This document shows positions 24,618-35,469 of a stretch of DNA of 46,148 nucleotides, piece by piece. The stretch's first letter is position 1, and every line of letters begins with the position of its first letter. A program made the translations under genes and the position numbers. The notes beneath the pieces were generated by a model. The model did not search any database, was not told the DNA's origin, and saw only the letters and a list, made by a program, of their open reading frames with translations. The DNA comes from Taibaiella sp. KBW10 (GTDB lineage: Bacteria; Bacteroidota; Bacteroidia; Chitinophagales; Chitinophagaceae): assembly GCF_003852495.1 (NCBI RefSeq), contig NZ_QAJI01000001.1, positions 165,924-212,071 on the forward strand. The letters run 5' to 3'.

Positions 24618-26948
24618 ATGATTAAGTCTTCTTTACTCTATACTAGCGCTTTTGCAGTATTATTATCTTTTACAACGACCTTTGAGGCCAAGGCGCAAAG
24701 GCTAAGACCACCTGTAGGACAATGGAATACCTATTTGCCTTATGGTACTGTAATTGATTTCGACACAGACGGAAGCACTTTTTTCTGCGTATCTACTTCT
24801 TCTTTCTTTACGTATAATGAGAAGAACGGCGAAATAACGGCTTATAGCAAAGCCAATGGCATGAGCGATGTAGATATGGTAAAGGTAGGCTATGATGCCA
24901 GCACACAAAGTGCGGTACTCATCTATCAGAATGGCAATATCGACCTTTTTAAGGACGGGCATTTTACCAATATACCCGATTTCAAGATTACCACTGTATC
25001 GGGCGACAAAACTATTTACCATTTATATTGCAATGAGGGTTACGCCTATATCAGTACAGGTATAGGACTGCTCGTAGTGAATATCAAAAAAAGAGAAGTG
25101 AAAGAGACCATTCCTTTTTTTGAAGGCGTAAATCAAGGCTTGAACCGCGCGGCGACGGGTAAAGATAAAACCATATATGCAGCCACTTCTGTAGGACTTT
25201 TTAAATCGTCAACGGACAACCCGTTCCTGATCAATTATGCCAACTGGCTGCAATTGAGCCCCAAAAGTTTCGAATTACTCAGCCAGAATAACAATAATCT
25301 TTTTGCCTCTTCGGGAGATACGGTTTATGTGCTTAAAAACAATGTTCCAAGCCCCGTAAAAGTGATCAATACGAACAATACCATCAAAAGATTATGTGCC
25401 AGTAGCGATAATAATATGTGGGTACTCACCCAAGGACAGAATGGATCATCCAATTTTGCCCTTAAAATAGATGCAGATGGTAATACTATAGATTCCCTGC
25501 CCAATACCCTTGCGAATACTTTTGTCGATATGGGTGATGGTAAATACTGGTCATCTGATCAGTATGCAGGATTGAAAACACGCAGCAAAAGCGGCCCCGG
25601 TAATGACTGGAACAGTATCTACCCTGCCGGACCTTACTCCAATAGCGCTTTTAAAGTGTGGGCATACAATGGTGAATTCTGGCTGGCACATGGTGCCAGA
25701 GGACTTTCGGACTGGTTTATCAAGCAGAACCAGGATTATATGTCTAAATACTTCAATGGGGACTGGAAACTTTTTAAGTGGGATATGCTTGCGGCTACGC
25801 CACAGCCCTATGCCTTTACCGATGTATTGAGTGTGGTTAAAGATAAAAGCAGTAATGATGTGTATGCTGCTTTGTATAACGGAGGGATTGCAAAAGTAGA
25901 TAAGGACTATAAAATAACGGTATATAAAAGTGGTTTCCTGGAATCAAACATAAGCGGCGATACCGGAAGTTACCGCTGTACCGATGTGGCCTTGGATAAA
26001 GACAACAATCTTTGGATCACACAAAGCACAGTACAAAATGTCTTAAAAGTAAAGACTAAAGAAGGCAATTGGTATAGCTTTAGGATTAATGGTGTGAACC
26101 ATGGTGCCGCATTGGTTATTGATGACATCGGCCAGAAATGGTTTGCAGCGGGCATTAATGGCGGCGGCCTTGCCGTCTATAATGATAATGGTACAATCGA
26201 CAATCCAAATGATGACCGGAGTATGGTACTCCGAAGCGGATCGGGATCGGGTAACCTGCCCAACAATAAAGTACTTAGTCTGGCAAAAGACAAAGACGGT
26301 GCCATGTGGGTGGGTACCGCAAGTGGTATTGCCATTTACAACTGCGATCTGGATATCAGGAATGGCCTTTGTGATGCCTATCTCAAGCCCTTACAGACAG
26401 CAGGCTATAACTTTGCCAACTATATGTTTGAAGGAATTAGTGTCAATAGCATCGCCATAGACGGCGGCAATCGGAAATGGATCGGCACCGATGTAGGTTT
26501 ATTCCTTTTGTCAGATGATGCAGAAAATATTATTGCCCAATATACCGAAGCCAATAGCCCCTTATTGTCCAATACAATCATCAGTATTGATATAGACCCT
26601 GTTTCCGGTGTCGTATTTGTCAGTACCGATAAGGGTTTATGTTCTTTTGGAGGAGCGGCAACGGAAGCGGGGGGCGAAATTGCGAAACCCTTATATGTAT
26701 ACCCCAACCCGGTGCCTTCCGGTTATAACGGGATGATTGCCATAAGAGGAATGACTGCTGTTTCTAATGTGAAAATTACAGACATAAACGGACAGTTGGT
26801 GTATCAGACGACTTCAACGGGCGGCCAGGTTGCCTGGAATGGCATGGACTATACCGGACGTAAAGTACAATCGGGTGTATACCTTGTTTTTGTAGTGAGT
26901 AAAGACGGCACACAGAAAGCAAGTGGCAAATTCATCATTCACGAATAA
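24618..26948 (+). CDS. porZ: PorZ-like type IX secretion attachment-complex protein
   Basis: A 776-residue exported protein: signal peptide 1-26 (ending AKA), then repeated beta-propeller blades of the two-component-regulator type (for example NNMWVLTQG, NNLWITQS, GAMWVGTASGIAIYN and RKWIGTDVGLFLL). The C-terminal Ig-like sorting domain runs from about 690 (YVYPNPVPSG, then VKITDINGQLVYQ and SGVYLVFVVSKDG). PorZ of Porphyromonas gingivalis has the same two-propeller plus sorting-domain plan and a similar length. It supplies A-LPS to the sortase PorU on the cell surface. Placement directly before recO (5 bp gap) is a common arrangement for porZ, from general knowledge. An ordinary T9SS cargo protein is the alternative. 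Confidence 0.82.
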   Translation: MIKSSLLYTSAFAVLLSFTTTFEAKAQRLRPPVGQWNTYLPYGTVIDFDTDGSTFFCVSTSSFFTYNEKNGEITAYSKANGMSDVDMVKVGYDASTQSAVLIYQNGNIDLFKDGHFTNIPDFKITTVSGDKTIYHLYCNEGYAYISTGIGLLVVNIKKREVKETIPFFEGVNQGLNRAATGKDKTIYAATSVGLFKSSTDNPFLINYANWLQLSPKSFELLSQNNNNLFASSGDTVYVLKNNVPSPVKVINTNNTIKRLCASSDNNMWVLTQGQNGSSNFALKIDADGNTIDSLPNTLANTFVDMGDGKYWSSDQYAGLKTRSKSGPGNDWNSIYPAGPYSNSAFKVWAYNGEFWLAHGARGLSDWFIKQNQDYMSKYFNGDWKLFKWDMLAATPQPYAFTDVLSVVKDKSSNDVYAALYNGGIAKVDKDYKITVYKSGFLESNISGDTGSYRCTDVALDKDNNLWITQSTVQNVLKVKTKEGNWYSFRINGVNHGAALVIDDIGQKWFAAGINGGGLAVYNDNGTIDNPNDDRSMVLRSGSGSGNLPNNKVLSLAKDKDGAMWVGTASGIAIYNCDLDIRNGLCDAYLKPLQTAGYNFANYMFEGISVNSIAIDGGNRKWIGTDVGLFLLSDDAENIIAQYTEANSPLLSNTIISIDIDPVSGVVFVSTDKGLCSFGGAATEAGGEIAKPLYVYPNPVPSGYNGMIAIRGMTAVSNVKITDINGQLVYQTTSTGGQVAWNGMDYTGRKVQSGVYLVFVVSKDGTQKASGKFIIHE

Positions 26949-26953
26949 AATAC

Positions 26954-27688
26954 ATGATTTCATCGACCAGTGGTATTGTCTTGCGTACGATTAAGTATGG
27001 CGAGACAAGTGTGATCTGTAGTATTTTTACAGAAGTCTACGGATTGCAATCTTATCTGGTAAAAGGGGTAAGGACCGATAAAAAACAAAGTAAAAAAGGT
27101 AACATCCTGAGGCCGGGTAATATTCTTGACTTACAGGTATACCATCAACCGGCAAAGAACCTGCAATACCTTAAGGAATTTCAGCTGGCCTGTTTCTACA
27201 AACATATTGGGGAAGACATTATCAAAAACAGCATCCTGCTTTTTTGTGTGGAAGTGCTGTCTAATTTTCTGATTACAGAAGACGAGCAATGTGATCTTTA
27301 TGACTTTGCCATAGACTTTCTGCATTACCTTGATGCAGCAGATCCTAAAAAAATTGCGAACCTACCGCTGTATTTTGTAATCCAAACGGCACAAATCATG
27401 GGTTATGGCATTCAAAATAACTATAGCTCCAGCCATTGTTATCTGAATACCTATGAGGGGCGCTTTGAAATGGCCATGGGCAATGCTTTGCCCATTTTCG
27501 ACAAGGAGCTTTCCTTAGCCGCAAGCCAATGTTTAGTCCCCCATTCCACAGATACTTTTGCTGCCCTTTCGCTGCCGGCTTTAGACAGGAGGTATTTATT
27601 GGAAGGTTACCTGCATTTCCTGCAAATACATGATAATAATTTCAAACCCTTAAAATCGCTGGAAGTGCTTCAGGCTATTCTGCATTAG
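26954..27688 (+). CDS. recO: DNA repair protein RecO
   Basis: A 244-residue RecO, the mediator that helps load RecA at gaps and promotes strand annealing. The N-terminal OB-fold is clear (SSTSGIVLRTIKYGETSVICSIFTEVYGLQSYLVKGVR). A helical domain follows with the conserved PAKNLQYLKEFQLAC and later YFVIQTAQIMGYG. The CxxC zinc finger of some RecO proteins is absent. Length is normal. It starts 5 bp after porZ and is surely cotranscribed. Its 3' end overlaps the convergent permease gene by 14 bp. Confidence 0.93.
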   Translation: MISSTSGIVLRTIKYGETSVICSIFTEVYGLQSYLVKGVRTDKKQSKKGNILRPGNILDLQVYHQPAKNLQYLKEFQLACFYKHIGEDIIKNSILLFCVEVLSNFLITEDEQCDLYDFAIDFLHYLDAADPKKIANLPLYFVIQTAQIMGYGIQNNYSSSHCYLNTYEGRFEMAMGNALPIFDKELSLAASQCLVPHSTDTFAALSLPALDRRYLLEGYLHFLQIHDNNFKPLKSLEVLQAILH

Positions 27689-29330
27689 CAGCTTTCAACT
27701 TACTTCTGCGGTAGCCGTACAGACTATAAATCAACAATCCGAATCCCATCCAGCAAAGGAATACAATCCAACTGTCTTTAGGAATCTCGATCATTAAATA
27801 AAGACAGCACAAAAGCCCTAAAACAGGGATAATGGTGTATTGTTTCCAAGTTGCATATACTGAGATCGCGGTAGCGATGATCACAAACAAGACAAATAAA
27901 ACATCATGATAACTGGCATCATAAATATGCTGATAAATCAAGCTGAATTTACTCCAGGAGAAAAACAAGAACACGGCTAATAAAACCGGAATAATATAAC
28001 GGGAGTTTACATAAGGGAGTTTAAATCTTTGCTGCGGGCCCGCTTTAGGTAAACGCAATACCCCACCACAAACCAATACAAAGGCAAATAAGGTACCGAT
28101 GCTCGTAAGATCGGTAACGATACTGGCATCGATAAACAAGGCCGGTACCGCAACCAACAAGCCGGTGATTACAGTTGAAAACGCAGGCGTTTTGTACTTA
28201 GGATGTAATTTCCCAAAGCGCTTCGGCAACAAGCCGTCACGGCTCATGCTCATCCAGATACGGGGTTGCCCGATCTGGAAAACCAACATTACGCTGGTCG
28301 CTGCAACAACGGCACTAAAGGAAATGATCTTGCCCAAAACAGGTTTATTAATTTCCTCAAACACGAAAGCCAGGGGATCGGTGATGTGTTGAAACTTACT
28401 ATAATGTACCATACCGGTAATCACCAAAGCCGTAACCACATAAATAACAGTACAAATGATCAATGAATAAATCATGCCCCTGGGCATATCCCTTTGGGGA
28501 TTTTCACACTCTTCTGCCGTGGTAGAGATGGCATCAAAACCAATATAAGCATAAAAGACAGCAGAAACCCCGGACAAAACACCTTTGAAACCATTAGGCA
28601 TAAAAGGTGTATAATTATCGGTATTGATATAGAAAAAGCCGACAGCGATCACCACTACCAGGATTAATAATTTTACGATCACCATTGCATTGGCACTTTT
28701 TTTACTTTCCCGGATACCAATATAAGCCAGTATGGTCACAATAACCACAATAACAAAGGCCGGCAGATTCATAATAATCCGCATATCTCCCAGCATCGGT
28801 GCCGTTTTCCAGGCTCTGGCCGGGATGTTATCCAAACCGGCGGCAAAGGCAGCCTTCGCCGTTTTCACATCGGCAATCAACCATTCCGGGAGGTGGATAT
28901 TGACGGCATGCAGCATATTATTAAAGTAACCGCTCCAGCTGATCGCGACCACAATATTTCCAATCGCATACTCCAGGATAAGCGCCCAGCCAATGATCCA
29001 GGCAAAGAGTTCGCCAAAGGCCACATAAGAATAAGTATAGGCACTGCCCGATAAGGGAATGCGCGCTGAAAACTCGGCATAACATAAAGCCGTAAAGCCA
29101 CAGGTAACGGCAGTAATGATAAATAGAAAAATAACCCCGGGTCCTCCTTTAAAGGCGGCATCTCCGATGGTACTGAAGATCCCGGCACCAATAACGGCAG
29201 CAATCCCCATCATCGTCAGGTCTCTCGCCTTCAATGTCTTCTTCATGCTGTGCTGTTCCTGAGTAGCCATCAGATCAGCTGTTTCCTGCAGTTGGGCAAT
29301 CGTTTTTTTCCTAAGTAGTTTTTCAAACAT
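27675..29330 (-). CDS. APC-family amino-acid permease (cationic amino acid transporter type)
   Basis: A 551-residue inner-membrane permease with 12-14 predicted helices. Family signatures are seen: the N-terminal ARDLTMMGIAAVIGAGIFSTIG (helix 1 substrate-site loop GAGIF), FTALCYAEFSARIPLSGSAYTYSY, and AVFYAYIGFDAISTTAEECENPQRDMPRG, which marks the cationic amino acid transporter branch. The substrate is probably an amino acid; specificity cannot be read. I used the ATG at 29330, because the open frame otherwise adds eight residues. A perfect 11-bp-arm palindrome lies 24-49 bp upstream. The gene is divergent from the alpha-2-macroglobulin genes. Confidence 0.9.
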   Translation of the reverse strand: MFEKLLRKKTIAQLQETADLMATQEQHSMKKTLKARDLTMMGIAAVIGAGIFSTIGDAAFKGGPGVIFLFIITAVTCGFTALCYAEFSARIPLSGSAYTYSYVAFGELFAWIIGWALILEYAIGNIVVAISWSGYFNNMLHAVNIHLPEWLIADVKTAKAAFAAGLDNIPARAWKTAPMLGDMRIIMNLPAFVIVVIVTILAYIGIRESKKSANAMVIVKLLILVVVIAVGFFYINTDNYTPFMPNGFKGVLSGVSAVFYAYIGFDAISTTAEECENPQRDMPRGMIYSLIICTVIYVVTALVITGMVHYSKFQHITDPLAFVFEEINKPVLGKIISFSAVVAATSVMLVFQIGQPRIWMSMSRDGLLPKRFGKLHPKYKTPAFSTVITGLLVAVPALFIDASIVTDLTSIGTLFAFVLVCGGVLRLPKAGPQQRFKLPYVNSRYIIPVLLAVFLFFSWSKFSLIYQHIYDASYHDVLFVLFVIIATAISVYATWKQYTIIPVLGLLCCLYLMIEIPKDSWIVFLCWMGFGLLIYSLYGYRRSKLKAANAE

Positions 29331-29353
29331 AATTTGTATTTTGTGGTATCCCA

Positions 29354-29379
29354 TTTAAGGAAATAAACATTTCCTTAAA
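29354..29379. promoter_or_regulatory. Palindrome between permease and alpha-2-macroglobulin genes
   Basis: TTTAAGGAAAT (29354-29364) and ATTTCCTTAAA (29369-29379) are perfect complements separated by AAAC. The site is 24-49 bp upstream of the permease ATG and 84 bp before the first alpha-2-macroglobulin gene. Its place suits an operator for the permease. No T-run follows, so a terminator is unlikely. Confidence 0.55.
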
Positions 29380-29462
29380 ACGAGTAGCTGAAAGTATAAA
29401 AATATTTCGAAAGTTCCGTAAAAGCAATTTGGGTTTACCTCAATAACCTAATCATTCGATTC

Positions 29463-32400
29463 ATGATAAGACTACTCCTGTTTATATTCCTGTTGACAAC
29501 ATCTTCTCTTTTGTTCTCCCAAAACATGGACGGTCCATCCTCTTTCAATTACAAGAAAGCATGGCAAGAGGTAGATTCTTTTGGCAAGCAGGCGAAACCT
29601 GAGTCTGCCAAGAAAGCAGCACTAAAGATTTTGAGGATTGCCGACAGTCTAGGCGATCGCCCACAAGTGATCAAAACAAAATGCTGGATCTATACCTTCG
29701 AAAAGATCCAGGACAAAGATCCTACAGACATCATCAAAAAAACAGAGAAGGAAGTCCTCTCGGCAGACAATTCTATCGACAGAGCAATCTGGTGCAATAT
29801 TGCTGCCAAAACTTACGAAATATACATTTCAGAAAACGGGTATATATTATATGACAGAGCAAGGTTAAAAGATACCATAAAGGAAGATATCAGCACTTGG
29901 GATATAAATACTATAGAAAAAAGAATGCGCTATCTGTATCTGGCTTCTATTCAAAATAAAAATGAACTGCAAAGCACAGACTATCGAGCATATCTACCAA
30001 TTGTCACACAAGAAGTACATACTGAAAAGCTTAGAAATAGTTTATATGACCTATTGGCAGCTGATGCGATTCAATTTCTTTCCAGAAGTAACCAATATAG
30101 CACCAATGCTATTGATCCCTTTAAAATAAATGATGCTCGGTATTTCGCTCCGGTTAAAAAATTCATTGAAAGACCACTGCCTTCAAGAGACAGCAATAAT
30201 GCAGGCTTTCAAACAATGTGGCTGTATCAAAACATCTTAAGCCATCATATCAGCCAACAACAAACGGATGCATTGATTGATGCGGATATATCTAGGATTG
30301 CCTACATCTATAGTAAAGCAAACTTGCCGAATCTCGATTCTCTGTATATAGATGCATTAGACTATATCGTCCGGCAATATCCGGGTAATGCCTACGCAGG
30401 GCAAGCTAAATATCTTATATTAAACCATATATACCAACACTATAAAGACTACAAACCCAAATATACCCTAAAGGACATACATGACAGCCTGCGTCAACTG
30501 GTAGAGCAATATCCAAATGGTGAAGGGTAACTAATGCACAGAATCTCCTCTATCAAATCGAAAAACAACATATTGGGATTACAACAGAAATGGTGAATAT
30601 CCCAATGGAAAATATAAAAGCCTTAATTTCTTATACAAACCGTAAGGATATAAGAATCGAGATACACCGTATTAACGCCAGTCAATTTTCACAAAAAGAC
30701 ACTACAGTAAACCAAATCGTACAATCAACAATCCAACAGCTAGTCCATTCCGAAGACTTTGAATCTCATAGCATTGAAATCAATCTAGGCGCCTACCCCA
30801 TTGGTTTTTATGCAGTCGTATTAAGCAGTGATACCCAAAAATTATTTCATTTTTTCCAGGTAAGTCATCTGCTCCCGGTATCAATCAACAGATCAAAGCA
30901 TTACATTGTCAACAGAAAAACGGGATTTCCGGAACAACAAGTTACCGTATGGTACCGCATTAATACGCCAAAAATCGCCTATCAATACCTGGGGATCAGT
31001 AACCCATCCGGCCATACGATACTGAGAGCCCAAAAGGGTAATCTAAACAATTACACAAAAAAAGGTCATTTAATTTTCACACAAAATAGGGACACCTTAT
31101 TATTAGACGATGATAACCAATATGATTTCGCCTATACGAAACAATATAAGCAACCTAGAGAAAATCATGAGCAAAATGGGCAAAAAGTAACCCATTTCCT
31201 GTTTACAGATAGAAGCATATATCGCCCCGGACAATCGATACATTACAAAGGAATCGTAATACAGTCAAAATACAACCTTACTGATGCCAAAGTACTTAGC
31301 AAAAAAAAGGTAACCGTTGAATTTAACGATGTCAATGGACAAACGATAGCAACACAAACAGCGATCACCAACGAATTCGGTTCCTTCGCGGGTACGTTTA
31401 TTGCTCCCGAAACTGGTTTACTGGGTGAGATGGAGATTAGTACGGAAGAAACAGATCATGAGATTAGTGTAGAAGAATACAAGAGGCCCAAATTTTATAT
31501 TGAGTTTGATACGATCAGACAACATATAGGTATGAATACATGGGTAAGCCTTAGAGGACAAGCTAAGGCTTATGCGGGAAACCCTATAAGCAACGCTGAA
31601 GTAACCTATACTGTAGGCAGATGTGATGGATATAGCAAATATTACAACCAGAATAGATATTATGAAATATTTGACAGTGTAGCAAAAACAGATAGTGCTG
31701 GTTATTTCAACATTCGATTTATAACAATGGGTGACAAAAACGACGAGCAGGAAAGCACCTTCGTATTTGCTTATGAGATCAACGCTGAAATAACCGATAT
31801 TAATGGCGAAACACGAAGTAAAACAGCCTACGTTAAGGCAGCTTATGTGGATCGTTATATCTATAATAATGTGCCGGGGACTATACGTACTGACCAGCCG
31901 CAAAAGATGCATGTCGGCTCTTATAATATCAATGAGACCTTTACCCCAACACAGGTTAAGGTTACCATAAAACAATTAAAAAAAGCAGACCGCCTATACC
32001 GATATAGGCTATGGGATGCCCCCACAGATACGCTGATGAGCAGAACGGATTTCCAAAAACACTTCCCTAATGACGCATATGGATTAGAGGGGGAGCTACA
32101 GAATCGTGAAATAACCGCTACCGTATGGGACACTACATATACAACCGGAGAACAACAGTTTTTAATACTCGATACTGCAATTTGGCCCTCGTCTTCCGGT
32201 TACTATCTGATCGAAACACGTGCACAGGACAATCTGGGTAAAAAGCTTATCGATAAAAAATATGTATTTGTACTTGATCCGGCTAATCCACAACAATATG
32301 ACATTCCTATCGTAACCTATCATAATAAATATAAATACCAACCGGGGGATACGGTTTACAGCTTTGTATATCCGGCAGTTACAGATATATCACTATTCCA

Positions 32401-35395
32401 AAACAATTCGTGGAACAAAACCTACAACTGGAAAAATGGGCATACAATCACACAAAAGATTAGCGAAAGAGACCGTGGTACGGGATCACTCAACTGGATG
32501 TACATTTACAATGGAAGAATATATGCGACTACGGATTACTTATTCATTCCTTGGTCTAATAAAAATCTAAACATCTCCATTAAAACCCAAAGAGATAAAC
32601 TATATCCTAATACAAAGGAAGAATGGACAATTACTGTAGAAGATTACAATAATAAAAGAGTAAAGACCGAAGTATTAGCCAGTATGTATGATGCGTCTTT
32701 AGACGAATTGAAGGAGCATAACTGGGCGTACGAAAAAATGTTCCAATCAGTGCATTCCAATTATTATTGGGGAGCTGCCTTGATTCAAAAAGAGCAGCAT
32801 AAGCGGTATATCAATGTCCGTAATAAGATAATATATCAAAAGGTATATCCACAGTTCCGGTATCTTATTAATGACCCTAACCATTACGAGGTCATCCTAT
32901 TTGATGAGATGAATAGTACTATGTTAAAAGATGTATTTGTCAACGCAGCAAAATTAGACAAAAGAACATATACCGGTTCTATAAATACAGTCCACTCGGA
33001 AGAATACCTTCCTGCACCGGCACTATTATTCAATGACAGTAATAAAGTATCCAAAGAAGTAAACCCAAGATCAAATTTTAAGGAGACCGCATTTTTCATT
33101 CCCCAGTTACAAACAGATACAACGGGAAAAGCAGTGTTAAAGTTCACTGTGCCCGAGTCACTAACAGAATGGCGCCTTATGGTATTTGCCCATACCAAAG
33201 ATTGGGGTACAGGCTACTCAGAGCAAAAAATACAAACACAAAAAGAATTGATGGTCTCCCCTAATATGCCGCGGCTATTCCGGCAGGGAGACGAAATGGT
33301 GATTGCCGCCAAAATAAGTAACCAGACAAATGTTGTAATGCATGGTAAGGTATCTATAGAAATCCGGGACGCCCAAACGCAACAACTATTGAACCTACCC
33401 TTTAGCATTCAAACAAATGCCAAAGACGTTATAATTCCAGCTAAGCAGAGTACCAACGTCTCTTTCAATATAAAAATACCACAATCTATTTACACTCATG
33501 TATCCGTTCAGATAACAGCAACTGCAGGTGATTTTAGTGACGGGGAGCGTCATGTGATCCCGGTATTTAGCAACCGCATCTTAGTTACGGAAGCATTACC
33601 AATGTCTATACCTGCTCATAAAAAAAGTGGCGAATTCAATTTTGATCATCTAATAAGATATACAGATAGTTCGCAAATCACCTCTAAAAGGCTCATGATC
33701 GAGTACACAACAAACCCTTCCTGGTATGTTCTAACAGCACTACCATACTTGATAGAATATCCCTATGAATGTACTGAGCAGAAGTTTAATAAACTCTTTT
33801 CAAATGCGCTGGCTTTAAATATAGTTGAAAATACACCTGCAGTAGATTCTATACTGCACCAATGGATAAAAGCCGCAGACATACAACATTCAGTTTTAGC
33901 GCAAAACAATGAACTCAAAACCACTTTATTAACAGAAACACCCTGGGTACTGGAAGCCCAAAATGAACAAGAGCAACAAAAGCAGTTAGCTAGATTATTG
34001 GATACGAAAAGAACCAAAGGAGAGATAAGAAAATTATTAAAGGAACTTAAAGATTTACAGCAAGCCAATGGAGCCTTTTCCTGGTTCTCTGGTATGCCAG
34101 AGAACCTATACATTACCCAATACCTGTTAACCGGCATCGCCAGGCTAAAGGAGCTAAATATCCAACTTCCGGATACACAAGCCCTGCATCTGATCATAAA
34201 AAGAGGCATTTCCTTTTTAGATGAAATGATCAATAAAACATATATACAGCAGCAAAAAAACAAAACCCCACATTTGGATGCTCAAATCATTCAATATTTA
34301 TATGTGAGGAGCTTATATCCTGAAGTAAAGATGAAAGATAGTGTCAAACTGATTACTAATTACTTCCTTAATATTGCTAAGACACAATGGCCTACTTATA
34401 CCAATTATTTGCAAGGAATGATGGCCCTAACCTTCAACAAAATGCAGGAGCAGACCACAGCTCATCTTCTATTGGAATCCTTGTCGGAAAGAGCGGTCAA
34501 AAATGAAGACATGGGCATGTATTGGCCTAAAAAGCAAGGTTACTATTGGTATGAAGATCCAATAGCCACACAAGCACTACTAATCAATGCCTATACCGAA
34601 ATAAAGCAAGATACAGAAACAGTCAGCCAACTTAAAACCTGGCTTTTTAAACAAAAGCAAGCACAGCATTGGGGTACAACAACCGCTACTGCGGAAGCTT
34701 GTTATGCATTACTTAAATCGGGTAGTGATTGGACCGAAAATCAGGTAAGGGTAAAAATCAGTTTAGGGGATACGATTATTCAAAGTCCGGCAGAAAATCC
34801 TTTCGGTTATTTAAAAACAAGTATCGACGGCAGCGCTATAAAACCAGAGATGGGTCATATAAAAGTAAACCTTCTTAATCATCAGAAGGACTATAAAGGG
34901 ATTATCAGTTGGGGGGCAATATATTGGCAGTACTATGACAATCTTAATTCTATAAAAGCCACTCAAGAGACAAATCCTCTTCAAATAGAAAGGAAACTAT
35001 ATCTACTCAGCAATACTATTGAGGAAGCTGAATTATCCCCAATTGAAGAACAGCAGGAACTGAACATAGGCGATAAAATCATGATTCGCCTGATCATACA
35101 TGCCGATCGTGACATGGAATATATCCACTTAAAGGATATGCGTGCTTCCGGATTTGAACCCTTAAGTATCCTAAGCACATATAAATATCAGGGAGGTCTT
35201 GGCTATTATGAAAATACCAGAGATGCTTCTACAAATTTCTTTTTTGACAGAATACCCAAAGGCACTTGGGTATTAAGCTACCCTGTAATCGTAAACCAGA
35301 AAGGCTCTTTCACCACCGGTATCACTACGATACAATGCATGTACGCACCCGAATTTGGCAGCCACACCAATAGTCAATTAATAAAGATTAAGTAA
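29463..35395 (+). pseudogene. Alpha-2-macroglobulin family gene, broken by one frameshift
   Basis: Two adjoining frames (29463-30530, 355 residues; 30590-35395, 1601 residues) together match the intact neighbour along its whole length. The break is at the GGG of 30525-30527. Adding one base there reads through as a stretch containing VTNAQNLLYQI, which lines up residue for residue with GINAQNLLNTL of the neighbour and continues to the second frame. The restored product would have 1977 residues. It has a signal peptide (ending LLFSQ), the MG2 motif FTDRSIYRPGQ, a short bait-like region (797-826 of the second frame) and the thioester motif CTEQ (Cys1061 of the second frame). Either a real inactivation or an assembly error explains it. 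The second frame lacks its own signal peptide, so it is not an independent gene. Confidence 0.85.
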
Positions 35396-35428
35396 TTATT
35401 TTATGGAATCTGCCGAAAAAAAACATCC

Positions 35429-35436
35429 TACTTTTG
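35429..35436 (+). promoter_or_regulatory. Candidate -7 box of the second alpha-2-macroglobulin gene
   Basis: TACTTTTG matches the Bacteroidota -7 consensus 33 bp upstream of the start codon at 35470, within the 74-bp gap between the two alpha-2-macroglobulin genes. No convincing -33 TTTG lies upstream. If active, the intact gene does not depend on transcription through the broken one. Confidence 0.45.
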
Positions 35437-35469
35437 TAAAAATCGCTTTTTTGATAATAAAACACAATT

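Noticed and set aside
30590-35395. Treating the second alpha-2-macroglobulin frame as an independent gene starting at its ATG.
   Set aside because: It has no signal peptide, and in-frame homology to the paralogue continues upstream of the ATG in a shifted frame, which shows that it is the 3' part of a frameshifted gene.
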